Positions 26,101 through 35,453 are shown, numbered from the stretch's first letter. The stretch: DNA of 64,000 nucleotides from Mesobacillus subterraneus (GCF_023715485.1 NZ_JAMBOF010000016.1:1-64000); one strand, 5' to 3'. Translations and numbers: made by a program. Notes: a model not told the origin generated them from the sequence alone.

Positions 26101-26628
26101 TTGAAAATTAAAAAAATATTTAAGTATTCACGTTTATCAATGTCACTGCTTTTATTAGGAATTATTTTATTTCTTGCCGGCTGTTCTTCAGATGTAGAGT
26201 CCAAAACACAAGATCAGAGCATCACCACTATTAAAACTGTCCTGGAGCATCAGTTCACAGGACCAGATCAAGAATTTGTTGAGGGATTAGACAATACCGA
26301 AAAACTTGAGCAATATTATGAGGAACGCTATAAGGCATATTTTACTGATGAAATGGATAATAAATTCATTTCAGCCCATGCTTATGATTACCTCCTTATG
26401 GCACATAATAACGGTCAGCAAATAAAGGTGGATACAGTCAGTGTTGAACGCGAAAAATCCACAGAAGGTTCTTATTCTTTTAAAATGGCGGTCTTGTATG
26501 GAGAAGATGGAAGTAATCAAAAGTCTGCTGAAGTTTCAGGAAAAGTAATTTTCAATAAAGAAGGCAAAATAACTAGTATTAAATACTTAAATGATGGCGG
26601 ATTATCAGAAGAGTTGAGTAATTCATGA
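26101..26628 (+). CDS. Hypothetical lipoprotein, about 175 aa
   Basis: Signal peptide with lipobox FLAGC about 30 residues from the start, so it is a predicted membrane-anchored extracellular protein. The mature part is acidic and resembles small uncharacterised Bacillus lipoproteins (VLEHQFTGPDQEF, then a helical region and a beta-rich C-terminus with VSGKVIFNKEGKITSIKYL). Family not recognised. The start is uncertain: TTG 26101 lies just after GGAGGTG, ATG 26140 would shorten the signal peptide. Confidence 0.72.
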   Translation: MKIKKIFKYSRLSMSLLLLGIILFLAGCSSDVESKTQDQSITTIKTVLEHQFTGPDQEFVEGLDNTEKLEQYYEERYKAYFTDEMDNKFISAHAYDYLLMAHNNGQQIKVDTVSVEREKSTEGSYSFKMAVLYGEDGSNQKSAEVSGKVIFNKEGKITSIKYLNDGGLSEELSNS

Positions 26629-26646
26629 TGTTTAGTTCGCCTCTGT

Positions 26647-26683
26647 AAAAAAGGAAGCATGAGAATCTTCTTCCCATGCTTCC
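26647..26683 (-). terminator. Terminator of ABC-F gene
   Basis: GGAAGCATG (26653-26661) pairs with CATGCTTCC (26675-26683). On the - strand it is followed by T6. Confidence 0.8.
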
Positions 26684-26691
26684 ACAACATT

Positions 26692-28590
26692 TTATACCCC
26701 CGCACTCAGCCATACTTCCATCGCGGCCTCAAGCTCATTATTTAAAAACTGCTTTCTGCTGTACAACTCATTCAACTCTTCATAATCCTGTTTGATTCCC
26801 ATGACTAAATCGAGCTCCGATATTTCTTTTTCAAGGCTTTCGATTTTCCTTAAAAGTTGTGCGGCAGGGTCCGCTTGTGGCTGCTGCACCTTCTCTTTTT
26901 TCTCTTTTAAAACTGGCGCCAGCTCGCCGATGGCCGCTTTCTCCCGCTTATAATCATCGTAATTCCCCTGATAACTATTCAGTCCAAAGTCTTCAACCGC
27001 AATCACACGCTCGCCGATTTTATTGATAAAATAGCGGTCATGCGAGATGAAGAATATCGTGCCTTTGAAGTCCTCCAGTGCGGCCTCGAGCGTTTCGATC
27101 GAATCGATATCAAGGTGGTTTGTCGGTTCATCGAGGATCAGCAAATTGATATCCTGGAACATCAGCATTGCCAGCTTGAGCCTGATTCGCTCCCCGCCTG
27201 ACAGGAACTTCACCTTTTTGAAGACACTTTTTTTATAAAACATGAACTTCGCCAGGTATTCGCGTGCCTTCCCTTCGACGATTGAAATGCCTTCACGGAA
27301 GCACTCAAGAACCGTCAGTTCTTCATTTTCAAATTCAATCTTCTGCGGCAAATAAGCCGCCATCACATTCGCGCCTAACTCAACCACACCTGCATCCGGC
27401 TGCTCCTCGCCTAAAAGCATTTTAAGAAAGGTCGTCTTGCCACTGCCGTTCGGACCAACTATCCCCACTCTTTCACCGTAATGAATCATCAAATCGGCCC
27501 CGTCAAAAATCACCTTATCTTCATATCGCTTCGAAAGTCCAATCGCCTTGATCGTTTCCTTTCCAGACCGCATCGCATCGTTGAAATTCAGCCTCATATT
27601 CCGTCGCTCAAAAATCGGCTTATCAATGCGATCCAGTTTATCAAGCTTCTTCTGGATACTTGCCGCTCGCCTGAAGAACTTGTTGTTGTCCGCCCGCATC
27701 GCCCAGTCCCTCAGGCTCGTTACCTGCTTCTCCATGTTGTTGACCTTTTTTTGCTGCTCGCGGAAATGCTCATATTGGACACGCATATTCTCTTCTTTCT
27801 GGCTGATAAAAGCTGAATAGTTGCCCTTATAGCTAATCGATTCCATGTCCTCGATTTCCACGATTTTATTGACAACATTATCGAGGAAATAGCGGTCATG
27901 CGAGACAATCAGCACAATTCCTTTATAACCTTTCAAAAAGCCTTCAAGCCATTCGATAGAGTCCATATCCAGGTGGTTCGTCGGCTCATCGAGCAGCAGG
28001 ATGTCCGGCTGGTGAATCAGAATCTTCCCTAGCCCAACGGTCGTTTTTTCTCCGCCGCTTAATAAGTCAAAATCCTTTTGCAAAAAGCTATCTGTAAACT
28101 TAAGACCGGTGCAAACCTTGCTTAATTTTTCCTCACGTTCATATCCGCCCTTAGCTTCAAACAAATTGACGATGTCACTGTACTTATTTAATGCTTTTTC
28201 CAGTGCCTCATCCTCTAAACTTTGCATTTGCCCCTCTAATTCACGCATCTGCTTCTCGATGCCATCGATTTCTTCAAATGCCAGGTTCAGCACATCAATC
28301 ACTTTCAACCCTTCCGGATATGATGGCATTTGCTCGAGGTAGGCCATTGTCGCTCCCCGAGGCCTGTGAATCAGACCTTCATCATAACCAGGACTCGAAG
28401 TTTGCGGGTAACCCGGATAGTAATGCATCGGCTCGATCCCCGCAATCAGTTTCAGAATCGTACTCTTCCCGCTGCCATTCGCACCGACAATCCCAACCCG
28501 GTCCCCTTCAAAGGCCTCCAATGTAAAACTATTCACGACAAGCGTCGCTTCCATATATTTTTTAATACCATGCACTTTTAGTTCGAACAT
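26692..28590 (-). CDS. ABC-F family ATPase (translation / ribosome protection factor)
   Basis: 632 aa with two soluble ABC domains and no membrane span. First domain: Walker A GANGSGKST, signature LSGGEKTTV, Walker B ILLLDEPTNHLDM. Second domain: GPNGSGKTT, LSGGERIRL, LLILDEPTNHLDI. The two are joined by a charged linker of about 80 residues (after the KGNYSAFISQKEE block), the part that enters the ribosome E site. A C-terminal coiled coil (KEKKEKVQQ, then RKIESLEKEISELD) follows. Members either protect the ribosome from antibiotics or rescue stalled ribosomes; which is not clear here. A terminator-like hairpin in the leader suggests attenuation. Confidence 0.9.
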   Translation of the reverse strand: MFELKVHGIKKYMEATLVVNSFTLEAFEGDRVGIVGANGSGKSTILKLIAGIEPMHYYPGYPQTSSPGYDEGLIHRPRGATMAYLEQMPSYPEGLKVIDVLNLAFEEIDGIEKQMRELEGQMQSLEDEALEKALNKYSDIVNLFEAKGGYEREEKLSKVCTGLKFTDSFLQKDFDLLSGGEKTTVGLGKILIHQPDILLLDEPTNHLDMDSIEWLEGFLKGYKGIVLIVSHDRYFLDNVVNKIVEIEDMESISYKGNYSAFISQKEENMRVQYEHFREQQKKVNNMEKQVTSLRDWAMRADNNKFFRRAASIQKKLDKLDRIDKPIFERRNMRLNFNDAMRSGKETIKAIGLSKRYEDKVIFDGADLMIHYGERVGIVGPNGSGKTTFLKMLLGEEQPDAGVVELGANVMAAYLPQKIEFENEELTVLECFREGISIVEGKAREYLAKFMFYKKSVFKKVKFLSGGERIRLKLAMLMFQDINLLILDEPTNHLDIDSIETLEAALEDFKGTIFFISHDRYFINKIGERVIAVEDFGLNSYQGNYDDYKREKAAIGELAPVLKEKKEKVQQPQADPAAQLLRKIESLEKEISELDLVMGIKQDYEELNELYSRKQFLNNELEAAMEVWLSAGV

Positions 28591-28678
28591 ACTTAATTCC
28601 TTCTTTCATCCATAATGAAGCTACGCCTTTTATGGACAGCACAAAGAAGAACTCATTTACTATTTAATTTTCCGCCAT

Positions 28679-28710
28679 AAAAAAAACCGTAAGAAGAAAG
28701 CTCTTCTTAC
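28679..28710 (-). terminator. Terminator-like attenuator in ABC-F leader
   Basis: GTAAGAAGA (28689-28697) pairs with TCTTCTTAC (28702-28710). On the - strand it is followed by GG and T8. It lies about 90 bp before the ABC-F start on the same strand and terminates no upstream gene. Confidence 0.65.
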
Positions 28711-28960
28711 AGTCTTGAATCCACCGATTTTCAGCACAAAAAAACCTGTGCCAAAACATACGTATCCCGATTCAGTAAAGTAAGTTTCCTTCTAATTGCC
28801 TCAATTCCATAAAGAGCATAACAAATAAACCTACATAAAATAGGTGTTTATATACTCAATACAAAACCCTTATTAATTTTCAAAAATTAATAAATTAGCA
28901 ATTAGTTGGTTCCATAAACTTACTTTCCCTCCTCGAACATTTGCTTAATTATCTCACTTT
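28711..28960 (-). other. Leader region upstream of ABC-F gene with short ORFs
   Basis: No gene of normal size lies in 28591-29136. On the - strand there are short candidate leader ORFs. One is a 6-codon ORF near 28915 behind GAGGAGGG (MEPTNC). Another has 15 codons near 28818 (MLFMELRQLEGNLLY). A 31-codon ORF beginning MFWHRFF runs through the attenuator hairpin. TGAATC and GATTCA in this region could form an alternative stem. Which ORF is translated cannot be decided by eye. Confidence 0.35.
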
Positions 28961-29030
28961 TTCATAAATTTGTAAATTCAAATTTACCCTCTGAATTTTA
29001 AGGCCAATCCTTTCAGGCGAACTTATCACA

Positions 29031-29057
29031 GAAGCACAGGGACGTACCCTTTGCTTC
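29031..29057. repeat. GGGACGTACCC hairpin element, copy 1
   Basis: GAAGCACAGGG-ACGTA-CCCTTTGCTTC type inverted repeat, one of four in the window (also 35567, 44799, 44872). Confidence 0.7.
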
Positions 29058-29136
29058 TTTGGGTTCACCGTAAAACATCGCAATCCGGTAAAGCTTCTCA
29101 TAATCGGAAGCATTAGATACATTCCTAAGCTTCCAC

Positions 29137-29559
29137 TCAATCAAGCTCCCATAATCCAAGTTTCCCCTTGGCCGGAATAAAGGTTTCCAACATCTTCATA
29201 TCCTGAACTTCCCAGACATAACCTCCCACTTTATAGTCACCCAAGAAATAGTCATTGCCTGATACCACCCTTCCATCTTCCAACACTGCCCGCGTATCTT
29301 TGTTTTCCGTTACCTTCAAACAATTTTCAAGCTTGCATATAGCAATGATCATGCCAGTTGGAAGATTCTCTATTGTGTATCCATGCTTTAAGAGCAGCGA
29401 CTGGATTGCCACATGACTGCAGACAGCTTTATCTATTTTTTTGCTTGTATGGATCGCCAGCGGCCCGCGATACTTCGTACTCCATGACCTTGTTTCATAT
29501 TGGGCCTCTCGAAGGACAAAAAGACTTGCCCAAGGCTGAATCATGGATAAAACCTTCAT
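29137..29559 (-). CDS. ASCH domain protein
   Basis: 140 aa, one complete ASCH (PUA-like beta-barrel) domain: MKVLSMIQPWASLFVLR at the N-terminus, ETRSWSTKYRGPLAIHTSKK, then GMIIAICKLENC and GGYVWEVQDMKML. ASCH domains are proposed to bind RNA or modified nucleotides. The PWA and TRSW motifs are the typical conserved points. Monocistronic. The exact target is unknown. Confidence 0.85.
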   Translation of the reverse strand: MKVLSMIQPWASLFVLREAQYETRSWSTKYRGPLAIHTSKKIDKAVCSHVAIQSLLLKHGYTIENLPTGMIIAICKLENCLKVTENKDTRAVLEDGRVVSGNDYFLGDYKVGGYVWEVQDMKMLETFIPAKGKLGLWELD

Positions 29560-29688
29560 TCTAACAGCCTCCTGCCTATGAAAGCCTTTTTGTCTATAGC
29601 GTATCCCGGTAACCCAATATTATGAACGAAGGGCGAAAAGTTGGGACGCATGCGAGAAACAGTATGAAACCTTTAAATTTTTTGCGGC

Positions 29689-29719
29689 AAAAAAGCCTTA
29701 TCCATCAAAAGGATAAGGC
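29689..29719 (-). terminator. Terminator of DUF2935 gene
   Basis: GCCTTATCC (29695-29703) pairs with GGATAAGGC (29711-29719). On the - strand T6 follows. Confidence 0.78.
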
Positions 29720-29767
29720 CCTGATCAATATAACTCAGGTGAAAACAAACATAAGTAAAAATTAATC

Positions 29768-30568
29768 CTACCCTTGCATCTTTTGCCCCTTCAGATTGGC
29801 TTCGAATAAATCGATGATTTCCAAGAACCGTTCCGCTTCCCTGAAAGTGTGATCAGCTAAAAGAGGATGGATATTACTTTTAATACGACACGCCTCGATT
29901 AATTCTCTGGCTGTTTTCTTGAAATCCCTCAGTGACGCAACCGATACTCTATTTTGATCCAGCATTTGATCCAGAATCGGCACTGTTTCTGATTGTGGCC
30001 GCATTGAATCTAAATCAACTGCCTGAAATACCAATTGATCAAAATCATGACTGAATTCCTTCGCCTGTTCGACGAGCTTTCTTTCCGAAGGATCTAAAAG
30101 GTGTCCGATAAATTTAGCGTGATCGGCCATTATTTTAAGGAAAAAGACATTCTCTGCGATAATTGACTCAGGCTCAGGGGCCAACTTCCCTGCATTCAGT
30201 TCTTTTAATCGATTAGCAAAATAAGCTGCTTCCCGGCTAATATGATCGATTAACAATGGGAAGTTATTGGAGCGAATTTCACACCGTAAAGTTAAACCCA
30301 AAACTTTTCTCTTGTAGGCCCAAATAGCAGCCGCTGCTTGATAAACCTCATTGTTAAACGCTTGAACTTGACGCAAATCTGAGTTTACCGAAAACCTGGC
30401 CAGTTTCTCCTCGATTCGTTCAAACAGTGCAATAAACTGCTGTGCCTCTGCAATCAACTGTTTCTGTTCATAGGTAAACCCCAAGCTTAGAAATAAGGCA
30501 TGTTCTTTCATAATCCTTGACCAAAATGCAATTTCGTCTAATGACCGCGCAACAATTGGATTTGCCAA
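29768..30568 (-). CDS. DUF2935 family protein
   Basis: 266 aa, all-helical, made of two related halves. Each half has an E-x2-FW/FFL...I-M-x-(E/D)-HA segment (residues 12-25 and about 140-153), a helix with F, and a late IRSNNFPLLIDHISREA or IKSNIHPLLADHTFREA block. The repeated His and Glu pattern resembles a four-helix metal-binding (hemerythrin or ferritin-like) bundle, as described for DUF2935. Metal binding is inferred. It has its own terminators on both sides. Confidence 0.85.
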   Translation of the reverse strand: MANPIVARSLDEIAFWSRIMKEHALFLSLGFTYEQKQLIAEAQQFIALFERIEEKLARFSVNSDLRQVQAFNNEVYQAAAAIWAYKRKVLGLTLRCEIRSNNFPLLIDHISREAAYFANRLKELNAGKLAPEPESIIAENVFFLKIMADHAKFIGHLLDPSERKLVEQAKEFSHDFDQLVFQAVDLDSMRPQSETVPILDQMLDQNRVSVASLRDFKKTARELIEACRIKSNIHPLLADHTFREAERFLEIIDLFEANLKGQKMQG

Positions 30569-30724
30569 TTCATCACCCCTTTATCAAACTCCGACACACC
30601 ATATATATGATTTATTTTCAGCCCTTAGACTTTCGAAATAAATATGGCAAGCACAGCTGATGATTTGAGAGTCCGTAATGCAGCAGCTTTACCCCTATCT
30701 AAGAATGGAGACTACCTTTCTAAA

Positions 30725-30764
30725 GAAAAAAAAGCAGCCTAATCCATTACTGGATAAGACTGCT
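30725..30764 (-). terminator. Terminator of ba3 oxidase operon
   Basis: AGCAGCCTAATCCA pairs with TGGATAAGACTGCT, followed on the - strand by T8. It lies 45 bp after the ctaB stop. Confidence 0.8.
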
Positions 30765-30808
30765 ATAAATAAAACCAATGTGGCCTTCGGAACAATAATA
30801 CTTGCTCA

Positions 30809-31714
30809 TCATTCAAAAAATGTGATGACGACCATTAATGAAAACAAAATTGTTATATAGTTTACAGAATAGATAAAGTTCATATGAGCCCATTTAAGTT
30901 GATCTTTCATAAAATACCTGCTAATACTCATTCCCAGCCAGCCAACATTTAATAAGGTAGCTAAAAAAATAAATGGTGTTCCGAGCGATTCTAAAAAAAA
31001 TGGCAGCGGAAGCAAGCAGCCTATATATAATACAATTTGCTTTTTTGTGTTACTAAATCCGCGCACGACCGGAAGCATAGCCACTCCTGCAGCTCTATAT
31101 TCATCGCATTTCTTCATTGCAATCGCAAAGGTATGGGGCATCTGCCAAATAAATAAGATAAAAAACAATACAATTGGTACGATGTGAAGAGCTGAATCGA
31201 TTGCTGCCCAGCCAATTAACGGAGTAACTGCTCCAGATACACTTCCAATTAGAGTATTGAATGTATATCTCCGCTTGGACCACATTGTATACAGAACAAC
31301 ATAGGTAAACCAGCCAGCAAGGGCATAAATTGTCGCTTCAACTGTTGTAAATAGTAAAAGGATAAATCCGATGATTGTTAAGATGATTCCCATTGTTAAC
31401 ACGACATTCAGCGTAATCGCACCTGTCACTGTTGGCCTTTTTTTCGTCCGATCCATTACAGCGTCGATATCAGCATCGTACCAATTATTAAGGACAAGGG
31501 CTCCGGCCATGACTAAGGTACTTCCAATAATCGTCAAGATCACAATATCTAATTTGTCTGTAATTGATGTATTTGTAAAATACATTGCTAACCATAGACC
31601 TGTAAAAACAGGCAGGACATTAGCAATTAGAACAATCGCTTTAAACAGGGACATTAAATCAGAGAGGAAGTTCGAACTGCTTTTTGTATTTAATTTTTGT
31701 TGAGATAGAATCAT
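30809..31714 (-). CDS. ctaB: Protoheme IX farnesyltransferase (heme O synthase) CtaB-like
   Basis: About 301 aa with nine membrane helices. The UbiA-family prenyl diphosphate motif N-D-x-x-D is present as LNNWYDADIDAVMDRTKKRPT (about residue 90); further family blocks are FIWQMPHTFAIAM and CDEYRAAGVAMLPVV. It converts heme B to heme O, the precursor of the oxidase heme A/O. The start at ATG 31714 is preferred to 31747, which lacks a ribosome site. It is the last gene of the ba3 oxidase operon. Confidence 0.9.
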   Translation of the reverse strand: MILSQQKLNTKSSSNFLSDLMSLFKAIVLIANVLPVFTGLWLAMYFTNTSITDKLDIVILTIIGSTLVMAGALVLNNWYDADIDAVMDRTKKRPTVTGAITLNVVLTMGIILTIIGFILLLFTTVEATIYALAGWFTYVVLYTMWSKRRYTFNTLIGSVSGAVTPLIGWAAIDSALHIVPIVLFFILFIWQMPHTFAIAMKKCDEYRAAGVAMLPVVRGFSNTKKQIVLYIGCLLPLPFFLESLGTPFIFLATLLNVGWLGMSISRYFMKDQLKWAHMNFIYSVNYITILFSLMVVITFFE

Positions 31715-31799
31715 ATGCTCACATCCATCCCCTAGAATTTTATCCATCTATCAAATAGTAATAGAATTCTGCGAATCCTATTTACTAGACTATTCACTT

Positions 31800-32357
31800 T
31801 TATTCATATTGTGAAGGATCTACTGCGAAAACATAGATCAAATAGATGACCATACAGATTGCCATCGTAATAAATCCCCACCCGAGGATAATTTGGTCAA
31901 TGACTAAATAATTGTTGCACAGCTGGGCGTTTGATTGTATATACAACCACCCCATCCCGAGAAACATGACGGTAAACAGGGTTATGATATTGTTCTTCGC
32001 AGGCTTGCTAAGTTTTTTCCAGCTGTCACGAAGCGGGACTCCCGCCAAAAATGGCAAACTGATAAATTTAAATATCTCCACACTTTGTACGGTCAATGCT
32101 TCATCCATTGTACGCGGCAGCATCCAATATGCGATTATGATGATAAAGAGGAGTATTCCAGGTACTCCATTTTGATTATACTTAGCGAAAAATTGAGGAA
32201 ACCGCTGCTGAAAAATACGTGCCATTAAAAAACCGGCAATGACTAACATTGGCATTTGCATATGCATGTGAACAATCATGACGGATTCCATTAAATTTGC
32301 AACCGGAGGAAGCATTAATCCGATTAAAAGGAAAAGGCCGAATAAAAATTGAGTCAT
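31800..32357 (-). CDS. Met/His-rich membrane protein of ba3 operon, CtaG-like
   Basis: 185 aa with about five membrane helices. The second has the striking sequence ESVMIVHMHMQMPMLVIAG, and the third is followed by YWMLPRTMDEAL. The H-M-x-x-H-M/M-x-M pattern in a membrane span recalls CtaG (caa3 assembly) proteins that handle copper, but the protein is shorter and the family match is not certain. It sits 3 bp after the SCO gene and before ctaB, so a copper delivery role for the oxidase is the likely job (inference). Confidence 0.7.
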   Translation of the reverse strand: MTQFLFGLFLLIGLMLPPVANLMESVMIVHMHMQMPMLVIAGFLMARIFQQRFPQFFAKYNQNGVPGILLFIIIIAYWMLPRTMDEALTVQSVEIFKFISLPFLAGVPLRDSWKKLSKPAKNNIITLFTVMFLGMGWLYIQSNAQLCNNYLVIDQIILGWGFITMAICMVIYLIYVFAVDPSQYE

Positions 32358-32360
32358 CGT

Positions 32361-32993
32361 TTACTCCTCCTTGTCTGCTTCCATGATATTCACTAACTTA
32401 TCCGCCGCTTCTGTTACCTTCGTAAAGTCCATGACATCTACTAAAGCTCCTTGTTGATCTACTAAATAGAAGGCTGAATTATGAGCGAAATTCCCATTAC
32501 CATCTGGAATGACAATGACGCCGAACTTCTTTAGCAAGGTATCCAATTGTGCTTGCTCAGGGATTCTTGCCATTCTCCATGTCTCCCCATCACTTTTAAA
32601 TAAATCCTTATACTTATCTAATGTGGCGGGGTCATCTCTAGCTGGGTCAAAGCTTATGCTTAAAAATACAATATCTTTGCCTAAATATTCACTTGGGATC
32701 AAATCATAAACTTGAGACATATTTTCTTCTAACTGAATACAAATAGTCGTACAGCCTGTATAAATAAATGTAATAAATACATATTTGCCTTTGAATTCAG
32801 AAATAGAATAAGTCCGCCCTTCACTATCCTCAAATGTTACATCAGGAAATTCTGGCTGATCCTCGATTAGCTTTGTCACTCGTGCCGATTCAGCTGTATA
32901 CGCGGTAAATCCATCTGTCCCAACATAAAACAAAATTAGTCCAAACACCAAAACCAAGATACTAGAAACTTTAGTTTGCCGATTTTTGATCAC
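32361..32993 (-). CDS. SCO1/SenC family copper chaperone
   Basis: About 210 aa: one N-terminal membrane anchor (VLVFGLILFYVGT) then an extracytoplasmic thioredoxin fold. The copper motif is C-x3-C in GCTTICIQLEE and the distal His is in FAHNSAFYLVD. SCO proteins load the CuA site of subunit II, encoded two genes upstream. The start is GTG 32993 or GTG 33002; the former has better spacing to AGGAA. Confidence 0.9.
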   Translation of the reverse strand: MIKNRQTKVSSILVLVFGLILFYVGTDGFTAYTAESARVTKLIEDQPEFPDVTFEDSEGRTYSISEFKGKYVFITFIYTGCTTICIQLEENMSQVYDLIPSEYLGKDIVFLSISFDPARDDPATLDKYKDLFKSDGETWRMARIPEQAQLDTLLKKFGVIVIPDGNGNFAHNSAFYLVDQQGALVDVMDFTKVTEAADKLVNIMEADKEE

Positions 32994-33102
32994 GGAGATC
33001 ACTTCCTATTTTATTTGGGGACTATTTTAATCCTGGCTGTTGATTTCCCACAGCCTATTTGAAAGAGATAGCTCAAAATCATGAGCTATCTCTCTAAAAT
33101 AA

Positions 33103-34794
33103 TTACCAGGTCTTAAATGGTGGTGATCCAGGAGGTGCATTCATAATCATATCAACAATTGGGAGGACATAGGCCATTGAAACAACGATTAACATGAGGA
33201 TGACCCAGACACCCCAGCGTTCTGTCCAATATGGAGTTTTTTCTGCTCCTGCTTCCTCTTCTGCAATTGGAAACTCTGTTACTCCTTTTGGTGCGAAGAA
33301 CATGAGATTAAATACTGCATACACTTGCAGAATGACGGCAATAAGCAATAATGTTGCTCCGATACCTACGGCTGCCATATATGGATTCCATCCAAGTGTT
33401 TCTGCGAAGTTCCCATAAGTTGTAAAAGAAGTTCTTCGCGGTGAACCGAATAGTCCCACAATGTGCATAGAAATTGCCATGATCACCATACCAATTGTCC
33501 AAACAATCGTTTGAATCACACCTAATCTGTTCATTGCTGGTGTTAATACTCGTTTTGAAAGATATGGAACTAACCAGTAACTAATGCCGAAGAATGTCAT
33601 GATCACTGACATACCTAGTGTTATATGGAAATGCCCAACAACCCACATCGTATTATGGACAACCTGGTCTAATTGGTTTGTACTTTGGGCAATACCGCCT
33701 GCTCCAGCTGGGATGAAGGCCACCATCGCGATAAATGGAGCCAGGAAGCGAACATCTCCCCATGGCATTTTTTTATACCAGCCAACTAAGCCTTTTCCAC
33801 CCTTCGCTCTTGCCGTACGTTCAAACACCCTAAACATAGCGTAAGCAGTCATTAATGAAGGAAATCCGATTGCCAGGCTCATGAATACATGCATATATTT
33901 GATAGATTCAGAGATACCAGGGTCAATGATCTGATGGTGAAAACCACCCGTAATGTTCATAATCACTAAAGGAATGACAACCATGCGAGTTAAAAGATCA
34001 CTCCATCGGTTGCCGCCGATTATTTTTGGTATGATGACATACCAGGCGGATACGGCTGTTAAATACCAAATGTTTACGGCTGTATGCCCAAACGCCCAGA
34101 ATAGTGTACGGGCGAGCAATACGTTTATGCCATCTACCCATCCAAGTGTCCAAGGAATGATCATGAAAATGACTTCAACCGCAACAAATGCCGTTGCGCC
34201 AACTAATAAGACAAAGACGCCAGTTGCAAAGAAAGCCAGAATCGGAAGATGTTCTCCCTTGTGATTCCTTCTCCAATTCGCGACTTGTGTAAATGCTCCA
34301 AATGAGAGCATCCATACACCTAATACAATAAAGACTAAACCAAAGTAAAACATTGGGGACGCGGCCATTGGCGGATAGAAGGTATACATAACTGAAGCTT
34401 CATTCCTTAAAATCGGAATGACTGCCAATACAAAACCGAAAATCTTCATCCAAAAGCCAATCCATGCCATCTTCCTTACTTTAGGCAGTAATCCTCCTAA
34501 TGTATGTGAGAGTCCGGCATAAAAATAACCAATTGTGAAAAATGCTGATAATACAACGACTAGTAATATTCCATGAGCTGTCAGTACTTGATAATAGTTA
34601 AGCCATGGCGGCAATTGCAGGACACCAGCACGATTCAACCCTTGCAACAATCCAAGAAAACCGCCCAGCAGTAATGCGATAAAAGCTACAGCTAAATATG
34701 ATTTCGATATTCTGGCATCTTCAAGGCTGATCCCTAATACTTGATTTGTTTTTTGTTTAAATGATGTTGTTTTTAATGCAGGCTGCACTTTCAT
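33103..34794 (-). CDS. Cytochrome ba3-type oxidase subunit I
   Basis: 563 aa with about 13 helices. Heme/copper ligands: HGILLVVVLSAFFTIGYFY (low-spin heme His), FGHTAVNIWYLTAVSAWYVI (CuB His and Tyr), HHQIIDPG (two CuB His) and HFHITLGMSVIM (high-spin and low-spin heme His). The sequence is the B-type (ba3) class, not the A-type. It reduces O2 to water and pumps protons. Ribosome site GGGGGG; the ATG at 34794 is very close to it and GTG 34788 is an alternative. Followed 101 bp later by SCO. Confidence 0.92.
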   Translation of the reverse strand: MKVQPALKTTSFKQKTNQVLGISLEDARISKSYLAVAFIALLLGGFLGLLQGLNRAGVLQLPPWLNYYQVLTAHGILLVVVLSAFFTIGYFYAGLSHTLGGLLPKVRKMAWIGFWMKIFGFVLAVIPILRNEASVMYTFYPPMAASPMFYFGLVFIVLGVWMLSFGAFTQVANWRRNHKGEHLPILAFFATGVFVLLVGATAFVAVEVIFMIIPWTLGWVDGINVLLARTLFWAFGHTAVNIWYLTAVSAWYVIIPKIIGGNRWSDLLTRMVVIPLVIMNITGGFHHQIIDPGISESIKYMHVFMSLAIGFPSLMTAYAMFRVFERTARAKGGKGLVGWYKKMPWGDVRFLAPFIAMVAFIPAGAGGIAQSTNQLDQVVHNTMWVVGHFHITLGMSVIMTFFGISYWLVPYLSKRVLTPAMNRLGVIQTIVWTIGMVIMAISMHIVGLFGSPRRTSFTTYGNFAETLGWNPYMAAVGIGATLLLIAVILQVYAVFNLMFFAPKGVTEFPIAEEEAGAEKTPYWTERWGVWVILMLIVVSMAYVLPIVDMIMNAPPGSPPFKTW

Positions 34795-34803
34795 TCCCCC
34801 CTT

Positions 34804-35271
34804 TTATTTAACGATGATTTTTGTACTCATTGCTTGATGTCCCGCGCCACAATATTCATTACACAACACCAAATATTCTCCCGGTTCATCAAACTTTTGC
34901 GATATCTTTTGGATATGCCCCGGCATAACCATTGCGTTTAAATTCGTATTTGCCACTTGGAATCCATGAACAACGTCTTTTGAAGTCAACGTGAAATGGA
35001 CAGTGGAACCTGCCGGTACTTCAATTTCCATTGGTGTAAAGCTAAACACCTGCAGTGTCATGACGACTTCATATTCATTTTCGCCAATTTGCTTAATCCC
35101 AGGCTGGTCAAACGGAGCCGTTTGATCGACCTTTTTCGGGTCAATCGTTTCTTTATGACTTGGCGGCCCCATTCCCAGTGCAACTGCTTGATATCCTGTA
35201 AAAATCATAAATCCCATAATCATCCCAAAGCTTAAAAATAGCCAGATTTTTTCATCCAAATGCATCTTCAT
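34804..35271 (-). CDS. Cytochrome ba3-type oxidase subunit II
   Basis: 155 aa: one N-terminal membrane helix and a short cupredoxin domain, as is usual for ba3 enzymes. CuA ligands are visible: His in VVHGFQVANT, then CNEYCGAGHQAM with the two Cys, His and Met. It accepts electrons from cytochrome c. The start follows AGGGGGAG. It lies 9 bp upstream of subunit I. Confidence 0.93.
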   Translation of the reverse strand: MKMHLDEKIWLFLSFGMIMGFMIFTGYQAVALGMGPPSHKETIDPKKVDQTAPFDQPGIKQIGENEYEVVMTLQVFSFTPMEIEVPAGSTVHFTLTSKDVVHGFQVANTNLNAMVMPGHIQKISQKFDEPGEYLVLCNEYCGAGHQAMSTKIIVK

Positions 35272-35285
35272 CGTCGCTCCCCCTC

Positions 35286-35453
35286 CTATACCCTCGCCAT
35301 ATATAATCCGAATAACACAAAGTACGTAGCAAGAATGACTGCTCCTACAACTCCAACTGAAATCCAGGTGCCTATCTTAGATGTTGCGTCAACAGGAACA
35401 TTAACATTTTCGTCCTGCACTTCTTGATGAGTATTCACTTCCGTCCCTTTCAT
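35286..35453 (-). CDS. Cytochrome c oxidase subunit IIa, small membrane protein, 55 aa
   Basis: A polar N-terminus followed by a single membrane helix (KIGTWISVGVVGAVILATYF, then VLFGLYMAR). This matches the subunit IIa position and design of ba3 oxidases. GGGGGG lies before the ATG. It is 14 bp upstream of subunit II. Its ATG overlaps the stop of a further upstream ORF (ATGA). Confidence 0.8.
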   Translation of the reverse strand: MKGTEVNTHQEVQDENVNVPVDATSKIGTWISVGVVGAVILATYFVLFGLYMARV

